Shown: one piece after another, positions 41,901 to 50,990 of the stretch
How positions within the stretch are numbered: position 1 is the stretch's first letter
Layout: each line of letters opens with the position of its first letter
NCBI GenBank assembly: GCA_964631565.1
Contig: CAZVYJ010000007.1
Span: 1 to 64,000 of the forward strand
DNA: 64,000 nucleotides
Source of the DNA: CAZVYJ01 sp964631565
Lineage (GTDB): Bacteria > Planctomycetota > Phycisphaerae > SM23-33
Direction of reading: 5' to 3'
Program-made: the position numbers and the translations under genes
The notes under the pieces: generated by a model
The model's database searches: none
The model's input: only the letters and a program-made list of their open reading frames with translations
What the model was told of the DNA's origin: nothing

Positions 41901-44587
41901 TGTATCTGTATGTCTCCGGCTTCGCGGATTCGGGTGGCCTCGCGGGGCTTGGTGCCTTTTTCAACCTCGTAGGAATTGCTCATGCCGTCGCCGTCATCGT
42001 CGAACTGCACCTCTATCGGCAGGGATTCCGACGAATTGCCGGCCGTGTCCCACGCAACGACTTTCACTTCGATTCCGCGGTCGCGGAACGCGCTGGAAAC
42101 CTTGATTTCGCCGAGTGCGCCGCCGGTGACCGGCTGGGTATAGTCCTCGCGCCGCGCCTCCTGCCAGCGTGTTGGGCCGGATTTCTTGTTCGCCATGGCG
42201 CGGAAGTAGATCATGTATTTCTGGAGATTGCGGTCGACAACCGTGCCGCGAATCTCCAGAGGCTCATCCTTGCACTGCACGAGCTGCTCGATGCTCTCGA
42301 CCTCGGCGATGGGATTGGTGTTGTCGATTTCGACGGTCGTTTCGGCCAGCACGCGCGGGTTTTCGGCGATTTTCCAGCATTCCACGTGACCCGTCTGGTC
42401 GTTGACGACCAGCAGCCGGCCGTCGTCGTACAGCAGCGCCTTGGCGCGAAGCGGCTTGTCCTGCATGCCGCCCAGCGACCAGAGATATCTGCCGGTCCCG
42501 TCGTAGCAGGCGATTTCCCCGACGCCGCGGTAGAAGCATCCGCCGCCGGCTGCCAGCGGACCGTCGTATGTAATCCGTACCGGACCGTTGCTGTCAACCA
42601 GTTCCGCCGTGGCGATTATGCCCAGAACCTTGGCGGCTTCGGATGAGCCGGTTTTCGACTTTCCTTTGCCCTTTCCTTCGGGCGGGCTGGGCTTTTCCAT
42701 GTGAATCTTGCCGTCGTCGTCCATAACACGGATCGGCTCGCCCGGGCGGATGTGCAGAATCGCCAGTGCCGCGGCGTCGCTATTCTTTTCGCGCCAGGAA
42801 TACTGAACGGCCACGCGGTCGGGCTGCTTGGGATCATAACTCACCACCTGCCCGAAATATGCCCCGCCGTCGACCGGGGCATCAACGGTCTGAATAATAT
42901 TGCCCTCGGAATCCAGCACGAGCATCTTGCCGATGAGCGGGGCGGACTGGCTGGTGGCGATCCCGAACTGCCCGCACGCCAGCAGCATCGTGCCGTCTCC
43001 GTCAACGAACATGCCGTTGACCGGGACGGCCTGGCCTTTCGGCAGCTGTATCTGGACAGTCCGCTCCGGTTTGCCCTCCTCGTCCAGCACCGATATCGCC
43101 AGCGGCGACGCCATGTAGACTTTCCTGTCCGTTCTGCTGCCGCCGAAAATCACGCCGGAGCCGGTGTTCATCGGCGTCAGGTTCCAATAGGGCCAGCACG
43201 CCGTCAGCTCGCCGTCGCGGTCCAGCACGGTGCAGCGGCTCAGGCCCTTGTCGAAAATCGCGTAGTGCTCCGGGCCGAACGGAACAATCGCAACGGCATC
43301 GATAATGACGCCCGGCGGCGTGGCGTATGTCTGCTGAACCTCACCGGACGGGCTCATGCGGACTACACGGTGATTGTCGTAGTGGTCGGAAACGGCGATT
43401 TCCCTGCCATTTGTCGCAATGCGACTGACGAATTGGAACTGGCCATCGCCAGAGCCGTACTCGCCCCACGAATCGAGCAGCTTGCCTTCGGCCGAAATGT
43501 GCGCGAAGGCTTTCATCTTGTTGGTGTTCGTTACATACGACAGCGAACCGTCGGAAACGACCAGCGAACCATCATCCAGTGCTGCAATCTGTCGGGGAAA
43601 GGCCAGCGGCAGTTCGCCGCCGTTATAAAAAGTGTTAATGGAACGCAGATATTTGCCGTTCTTGTCGAATACAGCTATCCGGGCGATGCGCCCGTTCTGG
43701 TCGGTCACGTAAATTTCGTCTCCCGGCCCGACCGCGATATCGCAAGGTTTGCCGAGCTTTGCGTCGCCGGAGCCCTTGTCGCCGATGGCGCCCGCCGGTT
43801 TGCCGTCGGCCGAGAAAACCTGCACCGCGCCCTGGCAAATAAGGAGGATCCGCCCGCGCGAGTCGACGGCCATCCCGTCCAGCCAGTCCATCCGCTTCTT
43901 CTGGCTGGACAGATCGACCAGAATGCTCGCCGCTCCATTGGCCGTGTCAACCTTGGCTACACGCTGGTTGTCCCGCACGAGCAGCGTGTTCTTGTCCAGC
44001 AGCGCCATGGCGTGTATCCAGCCCAGCCGAGCGGCGCCTTTGGGCAGCGTCGGCTGAATGCGGCTGACGAATTTGCCTTTCGGGTCAAAAATCTGGATGG
44101 TTCCGTCCGAGCCGCTTACGTAAAGCGTTCCGTTGCCGGCGAGTGCGATTGCGTGCGGCTCGCGAATGACGCCCGGGCGGTTGCGTTCAGCCGTCGGGTC
44201 GCCGAAGCGCCAGGCCAGCTCGGCCCGGCACATCGCTCGCAGCGTATACACGCCGTCCTCGCAGGCTCTGCCGGAGCCATCCCGGCCCAGCCACACGTAG
44301 CGATCGTTGCCTTTTCCGACGTGGCGGCGGATATCGGGCGACTCGACGACTAGAACCGTCCGGTCGTCTTTGCTTATCTCGATCCAGATGGGAAGTTCGC
44401 GGGTCAGTTCGAAGTCGATGCCGGCCTTGTCCAGCTTGCCGGGACTGTTGGCCGGCGAGAAGGGGGACGGCTCGGCCTTCATGGAGCTTATCGACCCCTC
44501 ATCTTCCGCGCCGGCGATTCCGGGCAGCAGGACAAACCAGCAAAATACCGCGCCAAGGACCAATGCCAAAAGTGACATGCGGACCAT
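38942..44587 (-). CDS. Giant exported protein: NHL-like propeller, calcium loops, zinc ribbon, glycine-rich hydrophobic C-terminus
   Basis: An 1881-residue protein. I chose the ATG at 44587 because GGAGAA precedes it and a good signal peptide (about residues 1-27) follows; upstream ATGs add uncharacteristic sequence. The first about 650 residues are beta-propeller-like, with repeats such as LYVSGSDGTIQIFDPKGK. DDDGDGMSNSYEVEKG and DSDGDGVIDGYD are thrombospondin-3/dockerin-like calcium loops. Around residues 1306-1326 a CxxC...CxxC zinc ribbon (CTNCNRR, CPYCGCG) appears, unusual for an exported protein. A Ser/Thr/Glu-rich linker follows. The last 200 residues contain alternating glycine-rich hydrophobic segments such as GVAVGVLETGYNAYKW and AFNAGIGALEPWGGV. 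I do not recognise the family as a whole. An AraC regulator gene lies directly upstream in the same direction. Confidence 0.7.
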   Translation of the reverse strand: MVRMSLLALVLGAVFCWFVLLPGIAGAEDEGSISSMKAEPSPFSPANSPGKLDKAGIDFELTRELPIWIEISKDDRTVLVVESPDIRRHVGKGNDRYVWLGRDGSGRACEDGVYTLRAMCRAELAWRFGDPTAERNRPGVIREPHAIALAGNGTLYVSGSDGTIQIFDPKGKFVSRIQPTLPKGAARLGWIHAMALLDKNTLLVRDNQRVAKVDTANGAASILVDLSSQKKRMDWLDGMAVDSRGRILLICQGAVQVFSADGKPAGAIGDKGSGDAKLGKPCDIAVGPGDEIYVTDQNGRIARIAVFDKNGKYLRSINTFYNGGELPLAFPRQIAALDDGSLVVSDGSLSYVTNTNKMKAFAHISAEGKLLDSWGEYGSGDGQFQFVSRIATNGREIAVSDHYDNHRVVRMSPSGEVQQTYATPPGVIIDAVAIVPFGPEHYAIFDKGLSRCTVLDRDGELTACWPYWNLTPMNTGSGVIFGGSRTDRKVYMASPLAISVLDEEGKPERTVQIQLPKGQAVPVNGMFVDGDGTMLLACGQFGIATSQSAPLIGKMLVLDSEGNIIQTVDAPVDGGAYFGQVVSYDPKQPDRVAVQYSWREKNSDAAALAILHIRPGEPIRVMDDDGKIHMEKPSPPEGKGKGKSKTGSSEAAKVLGIIATAELVDSNGPVRITYDGPLAAGGGCFYRGVGEIACYDGTGRYLWSLGGMQDKPLRAKALLYDDGRLLVVNDQTGHVECWKIAENPRVLAETTVEIDNTNPIAEVESIEQLVQCKDEPLEIRGTVVDRNLQKYMIYFRAMANKKSGPTRWQEARREDYTQPVTGGALGEIKVSSAFRDRGIEVKVVAWDTAGNSSESLPIEVQFDDDGDGMSNSYEVEKGTKPREATRIREAGDIQIQIDVATLMLPYLSGGHEHQMQLSAWDNVDPAYPVRLDHARLDVSVDAGQFAGGSAGENGANMISTTSSTRLKYTPPHVMQQTITITVNFPEQAINNVIYPAATTAFELDVQQDDDRDWMPDSAEIAPGSDNGADSFRNNPDSDGDGVIDGYDLAPRTNYSGSSDWSSIYEPGMIRYTADFKFFGVGGGDSKVIKYGDVCSGKNIVRSERTYTSDRMKDYLNELLFDRKNEDKSKRKPFEVVGWKGFSVTPPEGEEKLGVFNYGGTGHPEYYFHYYSLSSEGTPIIENVERIDGTKYTDGIHRNYLKVSFPGCDEYVDRTLTIQCKIVGQDLTGEGSWARPMMKLAWLVEFYCESNLRGEHMLFSTFAVTSPVCANTYEAKAFMPGEKFFRNCGVYVKLTPCWMVRTRGQATCTNCNRRVGDEFDNCPYCGCGLNRFSFKPIDKSYLSVSGVQMETASECVQWVQRLQPRANQAMDADIFDQVCVEAINAIDRNSSLHWPLEDDVKTLNVSVGGKSYRVAICSVRGMTRMPKNLKTSEQQAHMKQRAQQLSSQMANMDVVCLIANTERQLQLLANEVNWGADGVWRQVSVSLSDVQGTTAPPESGTSSGSGQENASEETPADTAQSRDICADMAKAKTFVMNLKTWYSCYKDVKKWNESRGYWNLAAGDSKRFGEVLNLQTADPMTGQMLTAQRSIAIQKRFDGGFYISTRTVVKRPYTVWTDPETGITITDKSRSQELILHRTENVVDPDNSKLIERSKQFPGTVPSKWQITMERVTTGLKVGAVVVSNGLRFYQCYEEGDKVGMAVFFTKGVVEGAHIIASAKKVDSVFVSGLAITKTGGSKISIVGVAVGVLETGYNAYKWSQIDNPIDKNQAANDTIASAFNAGIGALEPWGGVILASWTVGAKLGDWIADLWGLEETPANSSVVNSPGEALVFLPLHWLPESVPPGIAKSAGIDAQLEAEKRVAQHNVIWNRKRTYLFVPPN

Positions 44588-44726
44588 TGCGTTTCTCCTT
44601 TGGGAAGACTGGTGACGAATGCGATAAATTATATCCATGCGATGCAATCGCTGTAAATGACCACGGGGAGGCAAGAGAATCAGAACCGGTTTCACGTTCT
44701 GCCGCCGCAGGTGAAAGCCGGTCATG

Positions 44727-45572
44727 TTATCCGTGAAGGCTTCGGCGATATTTGCGCGGCGTCTGGCCCACGATCCGGCGGAACGCGCTATAGAACTGGG
44801 TTGCGCAGTTGAATCCGCTTTCCAGTGCGATGGTCAGGATTTTCTTGTCAGTCGTGGCAATCAGCCGCTGGGCATGCGAAACGCGGTGCTGAATGATGCA
44901 CTGCTGAATAGTCGTGCCGCTCATCTTCCGGAAAAGACGGGTCGCATAAACCGGGTGCAGCCCCACGGACCGCGCCACATCGGGCACGCTGAGCGGCTCC
45001 AGATATCGGCGGGCCAGCAGCGAAACCAGCTGTTCGTACTTGCTCCAATGGGCCTGGCCGACGACGGAACCCTTATCGTGCGAATACAGTTTGGGCGAGA
45101 GATCGCGGGCCAGACGGCGCAGGCGCGATTCCAGCTCCAGCAGAACCATCCGACGGTTCTCTTCGCCGCCCTTTCGGATCAGTTCCGCCCAATGCCGCAT
45201 GAGGAGGATGTCCGAGCAGGGTTTCGATTGCGGGCGGTCCATTATTACTTCTCCGCGCAGAATCGCCTCGACGAGCCGCTTCGGAAGGTTCCACCCGAGA
45301 AACCACGGCAGGGGAATGAAGATCGAGACCGCGGTGTTCCCCGGATCGACGCGGATGGGTCCGTGCGGCGTGTTGGCCCAGAAGACGTGCAGCCGGTTGG
45401 GGGGAATGAGAACGTGCCGGTGGCCGAACATGGCGGTCTGCGCGCCTTTCAGCAGAATGCCAACCTCCAGTTCGTTATGCCGGTGCAGGTTCACAAAGGG
45501 GCGCCGCCGCCCGGTGAGCACCGTGAACCCCATCTCGATTTTGTCGACGCCGCGAGGCAGGAGGTTTTTCAT
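44727..45572 (-). CDS. AraC-family transcriptional regulator
   Basis: This 281-residue protein has an N-terminal cupin-like sensor half (NLHRHNELEVGILLKG and related) and two C-terminal AraC HTH motifs. The first is in VARSVGLHPVYATRLFRKM, the second in TIALESGFNCATQFYSAFRR, followed by the family-typical GQTPRKYRR. Such regulators usually respond to sugars. It is transcribed leftward towards the giant exported protein gene, 139 nt away, and divergently from the PEP-CTERM gene. Either could be its target. Confidence 0.9.
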   Translation of the reverse strand: MKNLLPRGVDKIEMGFTVLTGRRRPFVNLHRHNELEVGILLKGAQTAMFGHRHVLIPPNRLHVFWANTPHGPIRVDPGNTAVSIFIPLPWFLGWNLPKRLVEAILRGEVIMDRPQSKPCSDILLMRHWAELIRKGGEENRRMVLLELESRLRRLARDLSPKLYSHDKGSVVGQAHWSKYEQLVSLLARRYLEPLSVPDVARSVGLHPVYATRLFRKMSGTTIQQCIIQHRVSHAQRLIATTDKKILTIALESGFNCATQFYSAFRRIVGQTPRKYRRSLHG

Positions 45573-45718
45573 GTCAGGTTGAATTTCCTTATAAAATAGG
45601 CCAAATAACCGAAAGACGTACGGATGATTATATCATATCCTGACGCATGTGAATAGGAGAGTCGTCCCGGCGATACAGACATTTCCGGGACAAAAGCCTT
45701 TTAGAAGGGAGAGCAGTT

Positions 45719-46375
45719 ATGGGAATAAAATCAAAAACATTGATACTAGCGGCAGCCGTGGTTTGGGCTGCATCGGGAATGGCGCATGCATCTGTCATCT
45801 CGCTCGATCCGGTTCAGGATGTCCGCGTTTTATCTGAATCGTCGAATCAGGTCGGGAATGACCGTTACCTGTCGGTCTGGCAGGTCGGCAAGGAGCATCG
45901 CTCGCTGGTGCAGTTCGACTTGAGCGGAATCCCGGCGGGGCAGCAGATTATTTCCGCGACGTTTACGCTCTATAACGAGGTTGGCGCTCCGTGGTCGGCC
46001 AATCCCGACGGCAATCCGATGGATATCTATGCTGTCACTCAGGCCTGGAGCGAGACGACGACTACATGGAACAACCAGCCGTCCGTCAGCGCCGCCGTTT
46101 ACGCCTCTTCCAATGACAATCCGGGCAGCCTGCAGCCGGTTACGTGGGACGTGACGAGTCTCGTCCGGGCATGGTATGGCGGCTCGATAGCAAACAATGG
46201 ACTCGAAATCCGGTCTTCCGGGACCAACCAGCTTCACTTCCTGAGCCGCAACGAGCAGGCGCCGGGAACGTATGGTCCGAACCTTACCGTCGTATACGAG
46301 CCTGTGCCGGAACCCGCGACGCTGGCCCTGCTGGCGGCGGGCGGCCTGGGCATGATGGTTCGGCGCCGGAAATAA
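45719..46375 (+). CDS. DNRLRE-domain (CBM96-like) protein with PEP-CTERM sorting signal
   Basis: A 218-residue exported protein: a signal peptide (about 1-24) is followed by a DNRLRE-type beta-sandwich. DVRVLSESSNQVGN, RSLVQFDLSGIPAGQQIISA and TTTTWNNQPS, followed by WDVTSLVRAWYGG, are characteristic. The C-terminus VPEPATLALLAAGGLG plus MMVRRRK is a textbook PEP-CTERM tripartite signal, recognised by exosortase/EpsH-type systems. No exosortase gene is in the window. AAGGGAGAG precedes the ATG. Domains of this type can bind polysaccharides, so a role on the cell surface or in extracellular matrix is likely. Confidence 0.9.
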   Translation: MGIKSKTLILAAAVVWAASGMAHASVISLDPVQDVRVLSESSNQVGNDRYLSVWQVGKEHRSLVQFDLSGIPAGQQIISATFTLYNEVGAPWSANPDGNPMDIYAVTQAWSETTTTWNNQPSVSAAVYASSNDNPGSLQPVTWDVTSLVRAWYGGSIANNGLEIRSSGTNQLHFLSRNEQAPGTYGPNLTVVYEPVPEPATLALLAAGGLGMMVRRRK

Positions 46376-46419
46376 GACTGCTCGCGGTTTCTCTACAGAA
46401 GTAAGGATTGTTTATGCGG

Positions 46420-46460
46420 CATGGCGAAGCGAACTTTCTTCGTTTCGCCATGTCGTTTTT
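46420..46460 (+). terminator. Rho-independent terminator
   Basis: CATGGCGAAGCG (46420-46431) pairs with CGTTTCGCCATG (46441-46452), 12 bp with one G-T wobble, across a 9-nt loop. A T-run at 46456-46460 follows. It lies 45 nt after the PEP-CTERM gene stop. Confidence 0.8.
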
Positions 46461-46519
46461 AACGGCCGGCTCATAACGGCCGATGGGCAAACCCGCCCGG
46501 GAAGTTTAGGATATATGCC

Positions 46520-48535
46520 ATGCGTTCACTCCCGATTATTCTGGCAAGCGCGTTGTCCGCATTCGCTGCGTCGAATTGCCGTGCAGAGTCTGAAGGAGCC
46601 GCCATGCAAGTTAAACCCATGCTCAATCTGACCGCCCGGCCGGACCAGCTTTTCAGTTTCACCTATGACGGGGCATCCTCCAGGACGCTGCTGGCCGATT
46701 GGCGAACGGAACATGTTTCCCGGTCGGGCGAGGCGCGGCTGGTCGTCACGACGACATGGACCGACCCCCGGACAGGCCTGCGCGTCACGTGCGAACAAAA
46801 GAGTTTCAGCGATTTCCCGGCCGTCGAGTGGATTCTCTACTTTGAGAATACCGGCAAGGCCGACACGCCGATTATCGAGGATGTACAGGCGATGGACCTG
46901 CTGCTGGAGACTCCGCGGCCTGACGGAGCCCCGTTTGTCCTTCATCGCACCAATGGTGCGCCTTCCAATCCGAGCGATTTCCAGCCGACGACCGTGGAGA
47001 TTCAGCGTAACCAGGCCGTCACGCTTTCTGCAGTCGGCGGCCGGTCCAGCAACGGAGACCTGCCGTTCTTCCGAATCGATACCGGTCGCGGCCCGGCCGT
47101 CATCGCCGTCGGCTGGTCCGGCCAATGGAAGGCACAACTGCAGTGCCGGGATGACGGGAATTTGCGAATCCTCGCGGGCATGGAGTTGACGCACTTCCGG
47201 CTGCACCCCGGCGAAAAGGTTCGCTCGCCGCGAATGCTCGTCATGCTTTGGCAGGGCGAGGAGGCCGCCTGCGAATCCCGGTTCCGCCGGCTTATCCTGA
47301 AGCACTATGCCGCCCGACTGGCGGGGAAAAAGCCCCAGCCGGTGCTCTTCTGCAACACCTGCTTCACCCGCGGCGGCGCGTGGCTGAACGAGTGCAACGC
47401 GGACAACCAGATATCGCTCATCAAGGCGCTGGCCCCGCTAGGGGTGCAGGCGGTCATCACGGATGCGGGATGGTTCAAAGGCGGCTGGCCTTACGGCGCC
47501 GGCAACTGGGACGTCGATCCTGAACGCTATCCGAACGGCATGGGGCCGGTCGCCGCGGCGGCGAAGGCCTGCGGCATGACCTACGGCCTGTGGTTCGAGC
47601 CGGAGCGAGTGGTTGCCGGCACTGCAATCGGCAAGGAACACCCGAAGTGGGTTCTGCACACCAAAGGCCAGAGCGGCGAATGGGGCGGCCTGCTCAACTT
47701 CGGCCTGCCGGAAGTGCAGGAATATTTCTTCCGCATCGTGGAAGGTTACATGAAGCTTCCCGGCTTCCGCGTCTACCGCCAGGATTTCAATATGGACCCG
47801 CTGGCGAACTGGCGCGACAACGACGACCCGGATCGCCAGGGCATCACGGAGATGAAATACATAGAGGGACTTTACGCCTACTGGGACCGCATTCGACAGG
47901 CTTTTCCGGATGCTCTCATGGAGGAGTGCGCTTCGGGCGGAAGGCGGATAGACCTTGAAACCGTCATGCGGTTTCAATTGCACCAGAAAACGGATCACTG
48001 GTTCGACAACACGCTGGATCAGGCGTCCCTGTTCAGCCTGGCGAGGTTCCTGCCCAACAGCATCATCGTCGCCCACCTCAACCGCCTTGACGACTATTCC
48101 TTCCATTCCACGATGGCGTCCTCGCTGTGCCTGGGATGGATAGCGGACGATCCGAAATTTGACACAGCCCGGGCCAAAAAGCTCACGGCGAGATACCTGG
48201 CTGTCCGGCCGCTGCTCATGGGCGACTGGTATCCGCTCACGCCGCCGGCGCGCGACGGAAAAAGCTGGCTGGCGTCGCAGTACCACAGGCCGGACATGGG
48301 AGAGGGCATGATTCTTGTCTTCCGACAGGAGCAAAGCCCGGCCAAGAGCCTGACTGTGAAGCTCCGCGGCCTTAATCCCGAGGCGACATACCGCGTCACG
48401 AGCGACGCCGGCTCGCCGGAGCGAATTTTCACCGGCAAGGCGCTTATGGAAGGGCTTGAGATTGTCCTGCCTGATGCGCCGGGTTCGGATATTATCGTCT
48501 TTCGCGCCGAGAAACGTTGCGCAGAAGGCGACTGA
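46520..48535 (+). CDS. Alpha-galactosidase, glycoside hydrolase family 36
   Basis: This 671-residue enzyme has the GH36 layout: an N-terminal beta-sandwich, a (beta/alpha)8 barrel and a C-terminal sheet. The nucleophile is D422 in VYRQDFN and the acid/base is D478 in ECASGGRRID. GLWFEPERV and WFKGGWPYGAGNWDVDPERYP are typical barrel-entry segments. A short hydrophobic N-terminus (residues 1-22) looks like a signal peptide, so the enzyme may be exported. It hydrolyses alpha-1,6- and alpha-1,3-linked galactose. It stands alone between the PEP-CTERM gene and a convergent phosphatase gene. Confidence 0.92.
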   Translation: MRSLPIILASALSAFAASNCRAESEGAAMQVKPMLNLTARPDQLFSFTYDGASSRTLLADWRTEHVSRSGEARLVVTTTWTDPRTGLRVTCEQKSFSDFPAVEWILYFENTGKADTPIIEDVQAMDLLLETPRPDGAPFVLHRTNGAPSNPSDFQPTTVEIQRNQAVTLSAVGGRSSNGDLPFFRIDTGRGPAVIAVGWSGQWKAQLQCRDDGNLRILAGMELTHFRLHPGEKVRSPRMLVMLWQGEEAACESRFRRLILKHYAARLAGKKPQPVLFCNTCFTRGGAWLNECNADNQISLIKALAPLGVQAVITDAGWFKGGWPYGAGNWDVDPERYPNGMGPVAAAAKACGMTYGLWFEPERVVAGTAIGKEHPKWVLHTKGQSGEWGGLLNFGLPEVQEYFFRIVEGYMKLPGFRVYRQDFNMDPLANWRDNDDPDRQGITEMKYIEGLYAYWDRIRQAFPDALMEECASGGRRIDLETVMRFQLHQKTDHWFDNTLDQASLFSLARFLPNSIIVAHLNRLDDYSFHSTMASSLCLGWIADDPKFDTARAKKLTARYLAVRPLLMGDWYPLTPPARDGKSWLASQYHRPDMGEGMILVFRQEQSPAKSLTVKLRGLNPEATYRVTSDAGSPERIFTGKALMEGLEIVLPDAPGSDIIVFRAEKRCAEGD

Positions 48536-48575
48536 GACAGGCCGCCGAGAGCCGACAGCTTCAATTCGGTCAAGC

Positions 48576-50717
48576 TTAAAGCGCCTTGATTACTATCAAG
48601 GTAATGTCGTCGGTCTGCGGGGCCGGTCCGCGGAACGCCGTCACGGCTTCGATCACCGTCTGGCATATCTGTTCAGCGCTGCTGTCGGCATGCTCTTTCA
48701 GCACAGCCATGAGGCGTTCCTTGCCGAATTGCTCGTGATCGGGGCCAAAGGCCTCCCATATGCCATCCGTGCCGATAAGCAGCATATCGCCGGGAGCCAT
48801 ATGAATCGGCTCGCCTTTTTCGAAGACAGCTTCCTCGATGATGCCCAGAGGCATGCCGCCGGTAACCGAAACCTCGCTGACGGCCAGGTCTTTCCTCTGC
48901 AGCCGGATGGCCGGATCCTGTCCGCCCGATATCCATCGCAACTCGCGAGCCGGTCCGTCGAGAATGCCGAAGAACATCGTTATGAAGCGATTCGACGCGG
49001 CATCGCGAAGAAAATCGGCATTGACCCTTTTGAAGATTGTCTCCAGGTCCGTCTTGTGCATTGAAACCTGACTGCGAAGAGCGCTTCGCGCCGAGGCCAT
49101 CAGCAGCGCCGCGGCTATTCCGTGTCCGGTCACGTCGCCCAGAGCGATGCCGACACGCTCGGGCCCGAGTTCGACGATTTTTATGAAATCATAGAAGTCG
49201 CCGCCGATCTCGTCGCAGGGGATACTGCGGCCGGCCAGCTCAAAGCCTTCGATTTTGGGAACGCTCCGCGGCAGCAGATTTTGCTGAATCTCGCGGGCAA
49301 GAGCCAGCGACTGTTTCATCTTCTCGTTCTCACGCAGCGCCGGGCCTACGTGGTTGAATGTGCGGCACAGGTCGCCGATTTCATCGGAGCGGTTCACGTC
49401 CACCCGTATATCGAAATCGCCCTCGGCCAGTTTCTCGGCGGCTCCGGAGAGTTTGCGCACCGGTCGGGCAATCGCCGCCGAAACCATGGCGGCGATCAAT
49501 ATGCAGACGACAAGCGCGCCGCCGAGCACATACCCGCCGGTGTGCAGCCGCTCCATTTCCTGCTCACGGATGAAAGCCTCGGACTGGATCGCCTCGGCCG
49601 CGATGGTATCAAATGGAACGATGACCAGCGCTACCGGCCGCCCCGCGCGCCAAGGCCCATAAGCCAGCAGGCTATCGGCGCCTCTGTAGTCCATACGCAG
49701 CACGCCGGAGCGCCCGGCAGTCATGTCAGCCAGTATCTTGCGCAAGGTATCCTTATCCACGTCCAGGTACTGCCAATCTACGTCGGACTGCCACTTTTCT
49801 CCCTCGGCGACATAGGACTCCTGGGCGAGAATCTGCAGCCGCTCCAAATCCGTCTTCATCTCTGAGGTCGAATCGACCGGAATGACCTGCATAACTATGG
49901 CGTCTTTGTGCCATTTTTGCGGCAGGTGAATGGTGTCCAGCACGCTGGCCAGGGTCGCATCCAGGGCCGTAACGCCGGCGAGGCTTCCGTCAGGTCGATG
50001 CACAGGCATAGACGCCGTCAGCTCCACCTTTCGCGTGGAGACGCTGGGCATGACGGTCCAGATAAGCCGGTCGGCTTTTTGGGCTCGCTTATACCATTCG
50101 CGCTTGCGCGGGTCGTAATCGGCTGGATATCCGCCGTGGCCCGGGTAGCAGTTGTGCAGGCCGGACTCCATTCCCGTGTAAAGGATTGTGAGCGCATCGG
50201 GTTTTTTGTTGTACAGTTCCCGGTAGACGCCGGTCATCGTCGAGAGGCGCGCCGCGTCCTGTGAAAGTCGTACCGCATCGACATCGTTTCCCTCGGCAAT
50301 GAAAAACACCTGTTCGTCAAATGTGACGGGCAGGGGGACAGATTTACCGTTCACAAGCTTCTGGTACTTGGGCAGCTCCACCAATCCTTTGATGTCCGGA
50401 TCGGGACGGTCATATTCCCGGCAGTAGTGAACCACAGGGTCGGCCGGCGGCGGTTCGGCCAGGCGGCGTTCGACCTCGCCGGCCTGCTGACTCAGTATCA
50501 GCTCCATCGACAGCATGTCGCGGTCGACGAAGCCGGCGAAGTCCTCCACGACGGTGCACAGGTAAACGGTCGCGTCATCGAGCAATGACTGCCTCATGCG
50601 GCCGGCGGTCGCTTCGCTGGTTCGGGCCATCGAACTGCTGTGGACGGCGAACAGGACAACCAGAGGGGCGACCGAGACCACAATCAGCACAATCAGAAGT
50701 TTTTCGCGGATCTTCAT
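48576..50717 (-). CDS. Membrane-bound Cache-HAMP-SpoIIE/PP2C-type serine phosphatase (RsbU-like)
   Basis: This 713-residue sensor phosphatase has a first transmembrane helix at about 7-27, a periplasmic Cache-type sensory domain to about 395 (with YYPGHGGYPADYDPRKREWY-like features), a second helix at about 396-416, a HAMP domain (ARPVRKLSGAAEKLAEGDFD) and a short coiled coil ALAREIQQNLLP. A C-terminal PP2C/SpoIIE catalytic domain follows with GGDFYD, GDVTGHG, IGTDGIWE and QTDDITLIV metal-binding motifs. Such proteins dephosphorylate anti-sigma-factor antagonists in partner-switching systems. No antagonist or anti-sigma gene is adjacent. It is transcribed divergently from the RND efflux operon. 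Confidence 0.92.
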   Translation of the reverse strand: MKIREKLLIVLIVVSVAPLVVLFAVHSSSMARTSEATAGRMRQSLLDDATVYLCTVVEDFAGFVDRDMLSMELILSQQAGEVERRLAEPPPADPVVHYCREYDRPDPDIKGLVELPKYQKLVNGKSVPLPVTFDEQVFFIAEGNDVDAVRLSQDAARLSTMTGVYRELYNKKPDALTILYTGMESGLHNCYPGHGGYPADYDPRKREWYKRAQKADRLIWTVMPSVSTRKVELTASMPVHRPDGSLAGVTALDATLASVLDTIHLPQKWHKDAIVMQVIPVDSTSEMKTDLERLQILAQESYVAEGEKWQSDVDWQYLDVDKDTLRKILADMTAGRSGVLRMDYRGADSLLAYGPWRAGRPVALVIVPFDTIAAEAIQSEAFIREQEMERLHTGGYVLGGALVVCILIAAMVSAAIARPVRKLSGAAEKLAEGDFDIRVDVNRSDEIGDLCRTFNHVGPALRENEKMKQSLALAREIQQNLLPRSVPKIEGFELAGRSIPCDEIGGDFYDFIKIVELGPERVGIALGDVTGHGIAAALLMASARSALRSQVSMHKTDLETIFKRVNADFLRDAASNRFITMFFGILDGPARELRWISGGQDPAIRLQRKDLAVSEVSVTGGMPLGIIEEAVFEKGEPIHMAPGDMLLIGTDGIWEAFGPDHEQFGKERLMAVLKEHADSSAEQICQTVIEAVTAFRGPAPQTDDITLIVIKAL

Positions 50718-50990
50718 TTATTCTTTCCGCATTTCATTTGTGAGATGACACCGGCTGCACCTTGTCGCCGCGTTCGCAATTTGAAGCATGGTAACACCAA
50801 AGTAGTGGAATTGCGAGACGGCCCTGCGTTATACTGCCGATAACTTCGATTCCAGTGTAACTGTCGCTTTGCACTTCGAGAAGCGCGCTGCGCAGCGTGC
50901 AGACCAGTAGCGACCGGGAGTCGTAACATGCTCGCTGGCCATGGAAGGCTCGATTTGCAAAGGGGTAACAGGGAAGATTGAGGACAGGCG

